A stretch of DNA of 64,000 nucleotides from Rhodanobacter sp. AS-Z3 (GCF_029224025.1 NZ_CP119392.1:3247001-3311000); one strand, 5' to 3'; numbered from the stretch's first letter, positions 1 to 8,576 are shown. Made by a program: numbers and translations. Notes: generated from the letters alone by a model not told the origin.

Positions 1-1
1 G

Positions 2-673
2 TTGTGCGACGAACTGGAACGCCGCGTGCGTGCAGCGCCGCAAATGTTTGCCCGCGCCGCCGTGGTGCTGGACCTCAGTCACCTGCTCGACCTGCCTGAT
101 GACGGCACCGTCGACGCGCTGCTGGAAGCGGTGCGCAGTGCCGGCATGTTGCCGGTGGGGCTGGCTTACGGTACCAACGAGACCGAGGCGCTGGCCAAGC
201 GCATGGGCCTGCCGCTGATCGCCAAGTTCCGTGCTGCCTATGAACCCGTCCAGGGCGCACCGGTTGCTGCCGAACCCGCGCCGCGCAATGAACCCGCCCC
301 GGTTGAACGGCACGAGGCGATCTTGTCCGCGCCCGCCAGCGGCAGCGTGGGTTCCCAGCAGCACGCAGGCTCGGTGCGCTCCGGCCAGCAAGTCTATGCG
401 CGTGATCGCGACCTGATCGTCACCGGCGCCGTGGCCAACGGTGCCGAAGTGATCGCCGATGGCAACATCCACATCTATGGCGGCCTGCGTGGTCGCGCGA
501 TGGCGGGTGCGCAGGGCGACGAAAAGGCGCGCATCTTCGTTTCCGATTTCCGTGCCGAGCTGGTGGCGATTGCGGGGCAATATCGGGTCTTCGAGCAGAT
601 CCCTGCCGACCTCGAAGGCCATTCCGTGCAATGCTGGCTCGATGGCGAAAAACTGATGATCGCCAAGCTGTGA
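2..673 (+). CDS. minC: Septum site-determining protein MinC, 5'-truncated by the window edge
   Basis: MinC, the FtsZ-polymerisation inhibitor of the Min division-site system, is cut by the left edge; the frame is open at base 2, so the true start lies outside. About 223 residues are visible. Residues about 1-80 are the end of the N-terminal FtsZ-binding domain, about 80-120 a Pro/Ala-rich linker, and about 125-223 the C-terminal beta-helix domain (SGQQVYARDRDL, followed by VTGAV, GNIHIYGGLRGRA and ARIFVSDFRAELVAIAG blocks) that dimerises and binds MinD. It stops 37 bp before minD and is followed by minE, the usual minCDE operon. Identification rests on the C-terminal domain and on synteny. 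Confidence 0.96.
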   Translation: MCDELERRVRAAPQMFARAAVVLDLSHLLDLPDDGTVDALLEAVRSAGMLPVGLAYGTNETEALAKRMGLPLIAKFRAAYEPVQGAPVAAEPAPRNEPAPVERHEAILSAPASGSVGSQQHAGSVRSGQQVYARDRDLIVTGAVANGAEVIADGNIHIYGGLRGRAMAGAQGDEKARIFVSDFRAELVAIAGQYRVFEQIPADLEGHSVQCWLDGEKLMIAKL

Positions 674-710
674 TCACCCACAACAAAAACAAATCTGCGG
701 AGATGAACCC

Positions 711-1526
711 TTGACTGCTGAGATTATCGTTGTCACCTCCGGCAAAGGCGGCGTCGGCAAGACGACGACCAGCGCCTCGCTGGCCACCGGTCTGGCCATG
801 GCCGGCAAGAAAGTCGCCGTGATCGACTTCGATGTCGGCTTGCGCAACCTCGACCTGATCATGGGTTGCGAACGTCGAGTGGTGTATGACTTCGTCAATG
901 TCGTACATGGCGAGGCCACGCTGAAGCAGTCGCTGATCAAGGACAAGCGCTACGAGAACCTGTTCGTGCTGGCGGCCAGCCAGACCCGTGACAAGGATGC
1001 GCTGACCCAGGAAGGCGTCGAGAAAGTCCTCGAGGGCCTGTCCGAAATGGACTTCGACTTCGTCGTCTGCGATTCGCCCGCCGGCATCGAGAAAGGCGCC
1101 CACCTGGCGATGTATTTCGCCGACCATGCGGTGGTGGTGGTGAACCCGGAAGTTTCTTCGGTGCGCGATTCCGACCGGATCCTCGGCCTGCTTGCCAGCA
1201 AGACCCGGCGCGCGGAAAAAGGCGAGACACCGATCACCCAGCATCTGCTGCTGACCCGCTACAACCCGGCCCGCGTAGCCATCGGCGAAATGCTGAGCGT
1301 GAAGGACGTCGAGGAAATTCTCGGCATCCAGGTGGTTGGGGTGATCCCGGAATCGGAGAACGTGCTGACCGCATCGAACAATGGCATCCCGGTGATCGTC
1401 GACGCCAATTCACTGGCCGGTCAGGCCTATGGCGACACGGTTGCCCGCATCCTCGGCGAGGAGCGTCCGCTTCGCTTCATCGACGTGCCCAAGAAGGGCT
1501 TTCTCCAGCGCGTGTTCGGAGGTTGA
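711..1526 (+). CDS. minD: Septum site-determining ATPase MinD
   Basis: MinD is the membrane-associated ATPase that recruits MinC to the poles and oscillates under MinE control. The 271 residues match the usual length. A deviant Walker A motif GKGGVGKT lies at residues 11-18, FDVGLRNLD and CDSPAG switch motifs follow, and the C-terminus ends in a short amphipathic membrane-targeting helix (KKGFLQRVFGG). The start is TTG at 711: a GGAG ribosome-binding sequence lies about 9 bases upstream and the protein begins at the conserved AEIIVVTSGKGG. The last bases of the gene provide the ribosome-binding sequence (GGAGG) of minE, which suggests translational coupling. Confidence 0.97.
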   Translation: MTAEIIVVTSGKGGVGKTTTSASLATGLAMAGKKVAVIDFDVGLRNLDLIMGCERRVVYDFVNVVHGEATLKQSLIKDKRYENLFVLAASQTRDKDALTQEGVEKVLEGLSEMDFDFVVCDSPAGIEKGAHLAMYFADHAVVVVNPEVSSVRDSDRILGLLASKTRRAEKGETPITQHLLLTRYNPARVAIGEMLSVKDVEEILGIQVVGVIPESENVLTASNNGIPVIVDANSLAGQAYGDTVARILGEERPLRFIDVPKKGFLQRVFGG

Positions 1527-1531
1527 TCACG

Positions 1532-1816
1532 ATGGGCATTCTCGATTTCCTGAAGCGCAAGCCCGAGGCCACCGCCAACGTGGCGCGCGAGCGTCTGCGC
1601 ATCATCGTGGCGCAGGAACGTTCCACCCGCGGTGCGCCGGACTACCTGCCGATGATGCGCAATGAGCTGCTTGAAGTGATCAAGAAGTACGTCCACGTCG
1701 ACCTTGAAGCCATCAATATCAACTTCGAGCGCGACAGCGGCCACGAAATTCTTGAACTCTCGGTCACCCTGCCCGACGGCAAGCTGCCCGCCAAGAGCGA
1801 AGCCAAAAACGGCTGA
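1532..1816 (+). CDS. minE: Cell division topological specificity factor MinE
   Basis: MinE stimulates the MinD ATPase and displaces MinC, restricting division to mid-cell. The protein is 94 residues, normal for the family, beginning MGILDFLKRK (membrane-targeting segment), followed by the MinD-binding region (ARERLRIIVAQER) and the C-terminal dimerisation domain. ATG at 1532 is chosen over the in-frame TTG at 1523: MinE proteins begin at this methionine, and GGAGG at about 1518-1522 is correctly spaced for it. Five bases separate it from the minD stop. A strong hairpin follows, so minE is the last gene of the operon. Confidence 0.96.
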   Translation: MGILDFLKRKPEATANVARERLRIIVAQERSTRGAPDYLPMMRNELLEVIKKYVHVDLEAININFERDSGHEILELSVTLPDGKLPAKSEAKNG

Positions 1817-1835
1817 GTCCGCGATGCTGACTACC

Positions 1836-1869
1836 GCCGGGCGGCCACGCGCCGCCCGGCCTTCCCTTT
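1836..1869 (+). terminator. Rho-independent terminator of minCDE
   Basis: A perfect 10-bp GC-rich stem (GCCGGGCGGC at 1836-1845, GCCGCCCGGC at 1851-1860) with a 5-nt loop is followed by CTTCCCTTT. It lies 19 bp after the minE stop. The T-tract is interrupted, but stem strength and position fit the operon terminator. Confidence 0.8.
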
Positions 1870-1903
1870 CCGGCCATTCCATTCGCGCACACTGCGCACC
1901 TTC

Positions 1904-2398
1904 ATGCACCCCGACAATCACACTTCCGCCAGCGATCCTTCCAGCCTCGTGCTGTGCGTCGGTCAGATTGGATTAGACCACGCAGCCAGCCTGCTCGACC
2001 GGTTTGGGCTGAAGCTGCAACGGGTCGCCGCGAACGCGCCGATCCCCGGCAGCTTCTGGGGCGACCGCGAAGCCGGCATCATCGGCAGCACGGTTTACGC
2101 GCGCGACGACACGCCGGTGCATTCGCTATTACATGAAGCCGGCCACCTGATCGTGCTGCCGGCAGAACAGCGCGAACACGTACACACCGACGCCACCGAT
2201 TCCATCGAGGAAGAAGACGCCACCTGCTATCTGCAGATCGTGCTGGCTGACGAACTTCCCGGCGTGGGCAGGCAGCGTCTGATGACCGACATGGATGCGT
2301 GGGGCTACACCTTCCGGCTCGGCTCGACCCAGGCATGGTTCGAGCGCGATGCCGAAAACGCACGCGACTTTCTGATCGCTCGCGGCCTGCCCTGCTGA
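1904..2398 (+). CDS. HExxH-motif protein of unknown function
   Basis: A 164-residue protein with a zinc-metallopeptidase-type motif HEAGH at residues 77-81. An acidic stretch (SIEEEDATCYLQ) follows about 45 residues later and could supply a third metal ligand, as in gluzincin-like or ImmA/IrrE-like domains. There is no signal peptide, so it is probably cytoplasmic. The start is uncertain: ATG at 1904 has no clear Shine-Dalgarno sequence, but coding character begins about there. It lies alone between the min terminator and the convergent AhpD-like gene. Family and substrate are not recognised; metal binding is inferred from the motif only. Confidence 0.75.
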   Translation: MHPDNHTSASDPSSLVLCVGQIGLDHAASLLDRFGLKLQRVAANAPIPGSFWGDREAGIIGSTVYARDDTPVHSLLHEAGHLIVLPAEQREHVHTDATDSIEEEDATCYLQIVLADELPGVGRQRLMTDMDAWGYTFRLGSTQAWFERDAENARDFLIARGLPC

Positions 2399-2426
2399 TT
2401 CTCGCCAGGCATACCAGGCCGTCGCT

Positions 2427-2888
2427 TCAACTCACCGATGGCGCCTGATAGCCGCCTACCTCGACCCGGAAGCCGATCGCCAGCCGGTTCCAGCCATTGA
2501 TCGCGATGATCGCCAAGGTCAGGTCGACCATCGACTTTTCGTCGAACTGCGCGCGCACTTGTTCGTACAACGCATCCGGCAGATCGTTCGATGCCACCAG
2601 CGTGACCGCCTCGGCCCAGGCCAGTGCGGCACGTTCGCGCGGCGTATAGAACGGCGCTTCGCGCCACGCTGACAACAGGTACAGGCGCTGCTCGGTTTCG
2701 CCGGCGGCACGCGCATCCTTGCTGTGCATGTCCAGGCAATACGCGCAACCGTTGATCTGCGACACGCGCGTCTTCACCAGTTCCAGCAGTGAATGCTCCA
2801 GACCCGACTCACGGGCGCAGGTTTCCATGCCAAGCATGGCCTTGAACGCAGCGGGTGATGCTGCCTTGTAATCCAGACGTTGATGCAT
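2427..2888 (-). CDS. AhpD-like carboxymuconolactone decarboxylase-family protein
   Basis: A 153-residue protein of the alkylhydroperoxidase D/CMD family. The signature redox pair CAYC is at residues 48-51 and a histidine at 55 (CxxCxxxH), the proton-relay and peroxidatic arrangement of AhpD-type proteins. The rest (ESGLEHSLLELVKTRVSQING, then WREAPFYTPRERAALAWAEAVT) is typical of the single-domain branch used in peroxide or organic hydroperoxide defence. The start at 2888 (MHQRLDYK) is preferred over one 39 bases upstream because family members begin here. It follows the PEP mutase-family gene by 35 bp on the same strand, probably as an operon. Confidence 0.9.
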   Translation of the reverse strand: MHQRLDYKAASPAAFKAMLGMETCARESGLEHSLLELVKTRVSQINGCAYCLDMHSKDARAAGETEQRLYLLSAWREAPFYTPRERAALAWAEAVTLVASNDLPDALYEQVRAQFDEKSMVDLTLAIIAINGWNRLAIGFRVEVGGYQAPSVS

Positions 2889-2923
2889 GAAGAATTCCTT
2901 GCAGCCATGACGAGAGGCGCCCA

Positions 2924-3763
2924 TCACTCCGGCGCGAACAGCCGCTGTGCATCGGCGTAAGTGAACTCACTGACGAAGCCATCAAAGCGGCCACTGATCA
3001 GCATGCCCCGCACGGCATGGTCGACCGCACCCAGTGCCAAGGTGGCGAGCCGGGTAGCCGTGCTGACACGCGCAACGCCCAACGCGGTCAACTCGGCCAC
3101 ACTGGGCATGCCCACACCAGCGGCGACATTCACCGGCGCATCAAGCGCCTGCACCAGCGCGGCCAAGGTGGCGGGGTCGCTCAGACCAATCGGATAAATG
3201 ACGTCGGCGCCAGCCTGCAGATAAGCCTTGCCGCGGGCGATCGCGTCGTCGAGACGCATTGCGGGCGCCATATTGTCGGCGTGCATCCAGTTGTCCACCC
3301 GCGCATTGATCACGAGGGGAACGCCGCAGGCATCCGCCGCGGCGCGCGCCGCACGCACCCGTGCTGCGGCCTCGGCAAGCGGACGCAGCGGGCCATGCCC
3401 GGGTAGTCCGTCCTCGATGTTGATGCCAACCGCGCCGGCGCCGATCACTGCCTGCACGGTTGCCGCCACCGCTTCGGGCGAGTCGCCATAACCGGTTTCG
3501 ATATCCACCGTCACCGGCAACTCGACCACCCGCGTGATGCGCGCGACCGCCGCCAGCACTTCCGCCAGTGGCGCTCGCTCGCCATCGGCATAGCCCAGCG
3601 ACCACGCCAAGCCACCGCTGGTGGTGGCCACCGCCGCAAAACCACGTTGCACGAACAATCGTGCGCTGCCGGCGTCCCAGGCATTCGGCAGCAGCAGTAT
3701 CTTGCGGCGATCATGCAGCGCGCGAAATACCTGTGCCAGCTCGACTTGGGTCGCCTTTGCCAT
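2924..3763 (-). CDS. Isocitrate lyase/PEP mutase-family protein
   Basis: A 279-residue TIM-barrel protein of the isocitrate lyase/phosphoenolpyruvate mutase superfamily. Visible hallmarks are LLPNAWDAGSARL near residue 25, the metal-binding VDIETGYG segment near residue 85, GINIEDG near 112, and INARVDNW further on. The KKCGH motif of true isocitrate lyases is absent, placing it with the short PEP mutase/oxaloacetate decarboxylase-like branch, where the substrate cannot be predicted from sequence. It precedes the AhpD-like gene and diverges from the DUF2235 gene across about 125 bp. Confidence 0.88.
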   Translation of the reverse strand: MAKATQVELAQVFRALHDRRKILLLPNAWDAGSARLFVQRGFAAVATTSGGLAWSLGYADGERAPLAEVLAAVARITRVVELPVTVDIETGYGDSPEAVAATVQAVIGAGAVGINIEDGLPGHGPLRPLAEAAARVRAARAAADACGVPLVINARVDNWMHADNMAPAMRLDDAIARGKAYLQAGADVIYPIGLSDPATLAALVQALDAPVNVAAGVGMPSVAELTALGVARVSTATRLATLALGAVDHAVRGMLISGRFDGFVSEFTYADAQRLFAPE

Positions 3764-3888
3764 CGTCCGTCACCTGCGCGAAGTGCCTGCCACGCAGCTT
3801 ACTGCCAACGAACGGCAGAGCGCTTGCCGCAGATCAGCCGCCTCGCTAAAAGCGGCACTGGCCGGGCTGCTCGACGCGCCCTAGAGTT

Positions 3889-5076
3889 GTGGCCGAGGTT
3901 CGTTCGCACATCGTGCCGGAGAACACCGTGGTCATGCGTCGGCTGGTGCTGTTGTTTGACGGTACCTGGAACAAACCCGAATCCAACACCAACGTGGAGC
4001 GTCTGCGACGACTGATTGCGCCCGTCGACGACGACGGCAACCTGCAAATGGTCAACTACATTCCCGGGGTGGGTGTGAAGCGCGGACTAACCCACCTGCT
4101 CGGCGGCGCGTTCGGCTACGGACTTTCCGACAACGTGATCGACGGCTACCGCTGGTTGTGCGAGAACTGGCAGGCCGGCGACCAGATCCATTTATTCGGC
4201 TTCAGTCGCGGCGCCTATACCGCACGCAGCCTCGGCGGCTTGATCCGCAAATGCGGCCTGCTGCGCTGCTCCAGCAACGCAAGCGTCGCGCAAGCGGACG
4301 TTGACGCGGCCTACGACTTCTATCGCAACCTCACCAGCAAACCTGACGACCCGGCTGCGGTGGAATTTCGCGCCGACCATTCGATCGAAGTGGACATCCA
4401 TTTCATTGGCGTCTGGGATACCGTTGGCTCACTCGGCATCCCGGACACGGCGTCGTGGTTCCCCTATGCCCGCGCGCGCTACCAGTTCCACGACACCGAG
4501 CTGAGCAAAATCGTGAAGTACGCCTATCAAGCCCTTGCGCTGGACGAGCACCGCGCCGATTTTTCACCGGCCGTGTGGACACGCAATCCGTACACGGTAA
4601 AGGCCGGCGAATCGCTGACCTCCAAGAAAGTCGAACAGATCGAGATCGAGCAACGCTGGTTCATTGGCTCGCATTCGGATGTCGGCGGCGGCAACGACCG
4701 CGACGGCGCCGGCCGCAAACCCGATCCACTGCCCGACCTGCCGCTGGCCTGGCTGCAACGCAAGGCGATGGATGCCGGATTGTGTTGCAACAAATCATGG
4801 ATTCCCGCAGAGGATGCGAACAGCGGCATGCCGCGCGATTCCTACAAGGAATTCATGAGCGGCCTCTACAAGGAATTCAAATCGCCGATCGACCGCCTGC
4901 TCGGCACCGGCGTCAACGAACGCGTCGACGACTCGGTGTGGCGACGCTGGCTGGCCGATGCCAGCTATCGACCGCCATCACTGGTTCGCGCACTGGCCAA
5001 TGCCACCGTGCTGATGTCGATTGAAACGGTGGTGCCGCCGGCACGCCCACCCAAGGCGTGGGGCGACGCGCGCTAA
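3889..5076 (+). CDS. DUF2235 (Tle1-like) alpha/beta hydrolase
   Basis: A DUF2235 protein of up to 395 residues. The segment LLFDGTWN at about residues 21-28 opens the domain, the nucleophile elbow GFSRGA is at 104-109 (Ser106), and the conserved SHSDVGGG lies in the second half. DUF2235 is the catalytic domain of Tle1 phospholipase effectors of type VI secretion, but many members stand alone with unknown roles. No signal peptide is visible. The start is ambiguous: GTG at 3889 is the longest option, while GTG 3928 or ATG 3934, just before the conserved MRRLVLLFDGTW, lie downstream of a GGAG at 3918. The stop overlaps the convergent efflux gene by 4 bp. Confidence 0.88.
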   Translation: MAEVRSHIVPENTVVMRRLVLLFDGTWNKPESNTNVERLRRLIAPVDDDGNLQMVNYIPGVGVKRGLTHLLGGAFGYGLSDNVIDGYRWLCENWQAGDQIHLFGFSRGAYTARSLGGLIRKCGLLRCSSNASVAQADVDAAYDFYRNLTSKPDDPAAVEFRADHSIEVDIHFIGVWDTVGSLGIPDTASWFPYARARYQFHDTELSKIVKYAYQALALDEHRADFSPAVWTRNPYTVKAGESLTSKKVEQIEIEQRWFIGSHSDVGGGNDRDGAGRKPDPLPDLPLAWLQRKAMDAGLCCNKSWIPAEDANSGMPRDSYKEFMSGLYKEFKSPIDRLLGTGVNERVDDSVWRRWLADASYRPPSLVRALANATVLMSIETVVPPARPPKAWGDAR

Positions 5077-6338
5077 AGCGGCTCGATGATCTCGGCCGCC
5101 ATCACCGCCATGGCATCAGCGTCGCTCACCGGCAACACCGTCTCGCGCGTCACCCCGTGATACCAGAACCACGCCAGCGCACCCGCCACGGTCAGCAGCG
5201 ATGCTCCCAGTGCCAGATGCAACATGCTGGCCGACAGCAGCGGCGACATCACACCAGCAACAAAACCGCACAACAACAGACTGGCAAACGCCTGCACTGA
5301 CGAAATGCCGCCGCGATGGTTCGGGAAGCGATCGAGCAGCAGCAAGGTCAAGGTCGGGAACGCCAGTTGCACGCCGACACCGTGCAGGATCAGCGGCAGC
5401 ATCGACCACGGCAGACGCGGCAGCGGGAATAGCAGCGCCAGCAACACATGGAAGACGCAAGCCAGCAACATCAGCGTATAGCCCAGGTTCACGGTGCGCT
5501 TGGCGCTGTAGCGTTCAGCCATCCGCCCTGACAACCAGGCGCCGCTGATCAGTCCAATCACCACCGGAATGAACAGCCACGGAAAACCCTGCGCCGACAA
5601 ATGCAGCAGCTCGCGCACAATGCGCGGCGCGGAAGAAATATAGAGAAACAAGCCGGCAAAATTAACCGAACTGGAAATCAGCAACGGCCAGAACGAACGG
5701 TCGCGCGCAAAGCCCATGTAGCCCGCCAGCAACGGCCGTGGCGCAAAGCGCGAACGCCGTTCCGGTGGATGCGTTTCGTCCAGCAGCGTGTACAGCGCCA
5801 GCGACAGCAGCACGGTGAAAGCAGCCAGCAGCCAGAAGATCCCGTGCCAGCCACCCAACGGCAGCAGCAACGCGCCGATCATCGGCGCAATCACCGGCGC
5901 CACCCCGAAAATCATCATCACCTGTGACATCAGCCGCTGCGCCGCCGGCCCTTCCAGACTGTCACGAATCACCGCCCGGCCCACCACCAGACCGGCCCCC
6001 GCACACATGCCCTGCAGGCCGCGACAGGCCAGCAACATCGCGAACGAAGTGGACGATGCCGCGCCCACCGAGGCCAGCGCGTAGACCAGCATGCCGGTAA
6101 CGATCACCGGCTTGCGCCCGATCGCGTCGGAAATCGCGCCGTGGAACAGGCTCATCACTGCATACGTCAGCAGGTACATGCTGATCAACTGCTGCAGCGC
6201 CGTGTCGTCCACCTGGAAGCGCGCGCCGATCAACGGAAACGCCGGAAACACCGCGTCGATCGAAAACGGACCGATCATCGACAAGCCCGCCAGCAGCCAC
6301 GGCAGGCTGCGTCGCACGGTGTGCTGGGCTGGGTTCAT
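5073..6338 (-). CDS. Bcr/CflA-family drug-resistance MFS transporter
   Basis: A 421-residue inner-membrane protein of the major facilitator superfamily, Bcr/CflA (DHA1) branch, which exports drugs such as bicyclomycin or chloramphenicol by proton antiport. About twelve hydrophobic segments are visible, with FSIDAVFPAFP in the first helix, the loop 2-3 motif GAISDAIGRKPVI, and RGLQGMCAGAGLVVGRAVIRD in helices 4-5 (motif B/C region). The start at 6338 (MNPAQHT) is chosen; an upstream in-frame ATG would add ten unconserved residues. It diverges from the fluoride-responsive unit. Confidence 0.93.
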   Translation of the reverse strand: MNPAQHTVRRSLPWLLAGLSMIGPFSIDAVFPAFPLIGARFQVDDTALQQLISMYLLTYAVMSLFHGAISDAIGRKPVIVTGMLVYALASVGAASSTSFAMLLACRGLQGMCAGAGLVVGRAVIRDSLEGPAAQRLMSQVMMIFGVAPVIAPMIGALLLPLGGWHGIFWLLAAFTVLLSLALYTLLDETHPPERRSRFAPRPLLAGYMGFARDRSFWPLLISSSVNFAGLFLYISSAPRIVRELLHLSAQGFPWLFIPVVIGLISGAWLSGRMAERYSAKRTVNLGYTLMLLACVFHVLLALLFPLPRLPWSMLPLILHGVGVQLAFPTLTLLLLDRFPNHRGGISSVQAFASLLLCGFVAGVMSPLLSASMLHLALGASLLTVAGALAWFWYHGVTRETVLPVSDADAMAVMAAEIIEPL

Positions 6339-6383
6339 GAGGATGGTTGATCGCGGCGGGTCGCGCATTATAGACGGCCACGC

Positions 6384-6414
6384 TTGACGGCAGGGCGGCG
6401 GAATCGACTACGAT
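6384..6414 (+). promoter_or_regulatory. Candidate sigma-70 promoter of the fluoride-responsive unit
   Basis: TTGACG (6384-6389) and TACGAT (6409-6414) are separated by 19 bp, a little long. They would place the transcription start near 6420-6422, exactly where the riboswitch aptamer begins. Confidence 0.5.
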
Positions 6415-6421
6415 GCGGCAT

Positions 6422-6546
6422 GGGAGATGGCATGCCTCCCGTTCCGGAACACCATCACGGCCCGGAACAAACCACTTCTCGTGATTTCGAGCGTTGAAGT
6501 TGATGATGCCTGCTCCCCCGGTTTCCGGCGGTGCAGGCGTGCCTGC
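6422..6546 (+). ncRNA. Fluoride riboswitch (crcB motif) with expression platform
   Basis: The crcB-motif aptamer hallmarks occur in order: GGGAGATGGCATGCCTCCC (6422-6440), an internal AAACCACT stretch at about 6470, and GATGATGCCTGC (6502-6513), the conserved 3' element. Immediately after, GCAGGC (6533-6538) can pair either with GCCTGC inside the aptamer end (6508-6513) or with GCCTGC at 6541-6546, which would give the switch. The riboswitch lies 38 bases upstream of the crcB start. Fluoride binding normally turns expression on. Assignment is by motif reading plus the gene it controls. Confidence 0.88.
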
Positions 6547-6584
6547 ATCGCGGCAACCGGACACACCCGTCAGGAGGCACGCTC

Positions 6585-6971
6585 GTGGGCTTTACCGGAT
6601 TTTTGGCAATCGGCATCGGCGGCGCCATCGGCTGCTGGCTGCGCTGGGGCTTGGGCATCCTGCTCAACCCGATGTTTCCCACCCTGCCGCTGGGCACGCT
6701 TGCCGCCAACCTCACCGGCGGCCTGCTGATGGGCTGCGTGATCGGCGTGTTCGATCACTTCCAGACCTTGTCGCCGGCGCTGCGGCTGTTCGTGTTCACC
6801 GGTTTTCTCGGTGGACTCACCACCTTCTCTACCTTCTCTGCCGAGTCAGCCACCTTGCTGCTGCGCCAGCAATACCTGTGGTTCAGCGGCCACGTGGCCG
6901 TGCATGTGATCGGCTCGCTGGCGATGACCGTGCTCGGCATCACCCTCACCCGCAGCCTGCTACGCCATTGA
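6585..6971 (+). CDS. crcB: Fluoride ion channel CrcB/Fluc
   Basis: CrcB (Fluc) is a small dual-topology fluoride export channel of the inner membrane. The protein is 128 residues with four hydrophobic helices. Family motifs are GGAIGCWLRW near residue 10, PLGTLAANLTGGLLMG (the conserved Asn-containing helix), and GFLGGLTTFSTFS, whose Phe and Thr residues line the fluoride path. The start is GTG at 6585, preceded by a perfect AGGAGG at 6572-6577 with 7-base spacing. A longer in-frame ATG at 6531 falls inside the riboswitch platform and is rejected. The DUF190 gene follows by 13 bp. Confidence 0.95.
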   Translation: MGFTGFLAIGIGGAIGCWLRWGLGILLNPMFPTLPLGTLAANLTGGLLMGCVIGVFDHFQTLSPALRLFVFTGFLGGLTTFSTFSAESATLLLRQQYLWFSGHVAVHVIGSLAMTVLGITLTRSLLRH

Positions 6972-6984
6972 TCGGGGCCATCGC

Positions 6985-7323
6985 ATGAACCAGGACAACC
7001 TCCAGCAAGGCGTGCAGCTGACCTTCTACTGCCACTCGCGCACCAAGCACGACGGCATGCTGCTGTCCGAATGGCTGCTCGAACAGGCCAAGAAACGTGG
7101 ACTCGGCGGCGGCTCGGTATTCCGCGCCATTGCCGGCTTCGGTCGGCACGGCGTGCTGCACGAAGAGCAATTCTTCGAACTGGCCGACGACCTGCCGGTG
7201 AAGATCGAATTCCTGTTGCACGAAGATCAGACCGAAATCCTGTTGCAACTCGTACGCGACGCCAACATCGACGCCACCTATGCATGCTGGCCTGCCAGCT
7301 TCGCCGTACTCGGCAAGCACTGA
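6985..7323 (+). CDS. DUF190 family protein, CrcB-associated
   Basis: A 112-residue soluble protein of the DUF190 family. It shows the family pattern of an early VQLTFYCHSRTKHDG strand, LSEWLLEQAKKRGLGGGSVFRAIAGFG, and LPVKIEFLLHEDQTE, a ferredoxin-like/PII-like fold. DUF190 genes frequently sit beside crcB and are thought to help fluoride tolerance, though the biochemical role is unknown. It is 13 bp behind crcB and so under the same fluoride riboswitch. Confidence 0.9.
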   Translation: MNQDNLQQGVQLTFYCHSRTKHDGMLLSEWLLEQAKKRGLGGGSVFRAIAGFGRHGVLHEEQFFELADDLPVKIEFLLHEDQTEILLQLVRDANIDATYACWPASFAVLGKH

Positions 7324-7353
7324 ACGGGACAAACGACTGCACCTACGCATGAA

Positions 7354-7376
7354 GCGCGTCGTGAACCATGACGCGC
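7354..7376 (+). terminator. Hairpin downstream of the crcB-DUF190 unit
   Basis: GCGCGTC (7354-7360) and GACGCGC (7370-7376) form a perfect 7-bp stem with a 9-nt loop, 30 bp after the DUF190 stop. No T-tract follows, so termination is only a suggestion. Nothing else is recognised between 7324 and 7547. Confidence 0.3.
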
Positions 7377-7547
7377 AGAAGGAACGTACCAGCGGATCAC
7401 TGGAACAGGCTGGCATTCGCATCCATGACAACGCACCGATCGAGCGGCGCGTTCACGACGATCGCCAGCGCGCCACGCTGACTACTTGCCGACAGCGTCA
7501 GGTCGCCGCATAGTCAGGGCTGACCTTTATGTCATCAGGGGATAGCC

Positions 7548-8576
7548 ATGAAGCGCCATATCACCAAATTGCTGGTCACACTGACCCTGCTCGTCGCCAC
7601 CGTCGCCACCGCAGCGGACACCGCGCCGCCACCCAGCTACTTCGATCACGCCAGTCACGGCGAAATGCTGACCGGCGGCGTGAAAATGATCCCGATCACC
7701 ACCCCCAAAGGCACGTTCCACGTCTGGACCAAGCGCGTCGGCAACGACCCGAAGCTGGCCGTCCTGCTGCTGCACGGCGGCCCCGGTGAGACGCACGAAT
7801 ACCTTGAGGTATTCGACAGCTTCCTGCCTGCCGCCGGCATCGAATACATCTACTACGACCAGCTCGGCTCGGCCTATAGCGACCAACCGAAAGACGACTC
7901 GCTGTGGACCGTCGACCGCTACGTCGACGAAGTGGAACAGGTGCGCCAGGCGCTGCACCTGGACAAGAACAACTTCTGCGTCCTCGGCCACTCCTGGGGC
8001 GGCGTACTGGCGATGGAATACGCGCTGAAATACCAGCAGCACCTGAAATGCCTGGTGATCTCCAACATGGTCGATTCGATCCCGGCCTATAACGCCTACG
8101 CCAACACCGTGCTGATGCCGGCGATGGACCAGGCCAAGCTGGCCGAGGTGAAGAAGCTGGAAGCCGAACACCGCACCAGCGACCCGCGCTATATGGCCAT
8201 CCTCGGCCCCATGCAATACGAACAGCACGTGCTGCGCCTGCCCCAGGCGCAGTGGCCCGAGCCAGTCACCCGCTCGTTCGGCCACATGAACGAACACATT
8301 TACAACCTGATGCAAGGACCCAGTGAACTGGGCGCCAGTGGCCGACTGCTGAACTGGGATCGCAGCAAAGACCTGCAACGCATCACCGTTCCCACGCTCG
8401 TTATCGGCGCCCAACACGACACCATGGACCCGAAGTACATGCAGGGCATGGCTAAAAAACTGCCGCACGGACAATTCCTGCTATGCCCGAAAGGCAGCCA
8501 CATGGCGATGTATGACGACCAGCAAACGTACTTTGATGGGCTAATCGGCTTCTTGAAAAAGGTGGAAGCCGAGTGA
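7548..8576 (+). CDS. Exported proline iminopeptidase-like alpha/beta hydrolase
   Basis: A 342-residue serine hydrolase of the proline iminopeptidase (S33) type. A signal peptide covers residues 1-23 (hydrophobic core LLVTLTLLVATVATA), so it should act in the periplasm or outside. HGGPG (76-80) is the S33 oxyanion-hole motif, GHSWGG (147-152) carries nucleophile Ser149, GAQHDTM supplies the Asp and KGSHMAMYDD the catalytic His. Members release N-terminal residues, often proline, from peptides, but exported paralogues vary. It stands as a single gene. Confidence 0.88.
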   Translation: MKRHITKLLVTLTLLVATVATAADTAPPPSYFDHASHGEMLTGGVKMIPITTPKGTFHVWTKRVGNDPKLAVLLLHGGPGETHEYLEVFDSFLPAAGIEYIYYDQLGSAYSDQPKDDSLWTVDRYVDEVEQVRQALHLDKNNFCVLGHSWGGVLAMEYALKYQQHLKCLVISNMVDSIPAYNAYANTVLMPAMDQAKLAEVKKLEAEHRTSDPRYMAILGPMQYEQHVLRLPQAQWPEPVTRSFGHMNEHIYNLMQGPSELGASGRLLNWDRSKDLQRITVPTLVIGAQHDTMDPKYMQGMAKKLPHGQFLLCPKGSHMAMYDDQQTYFDGLIGFLKKVEAE

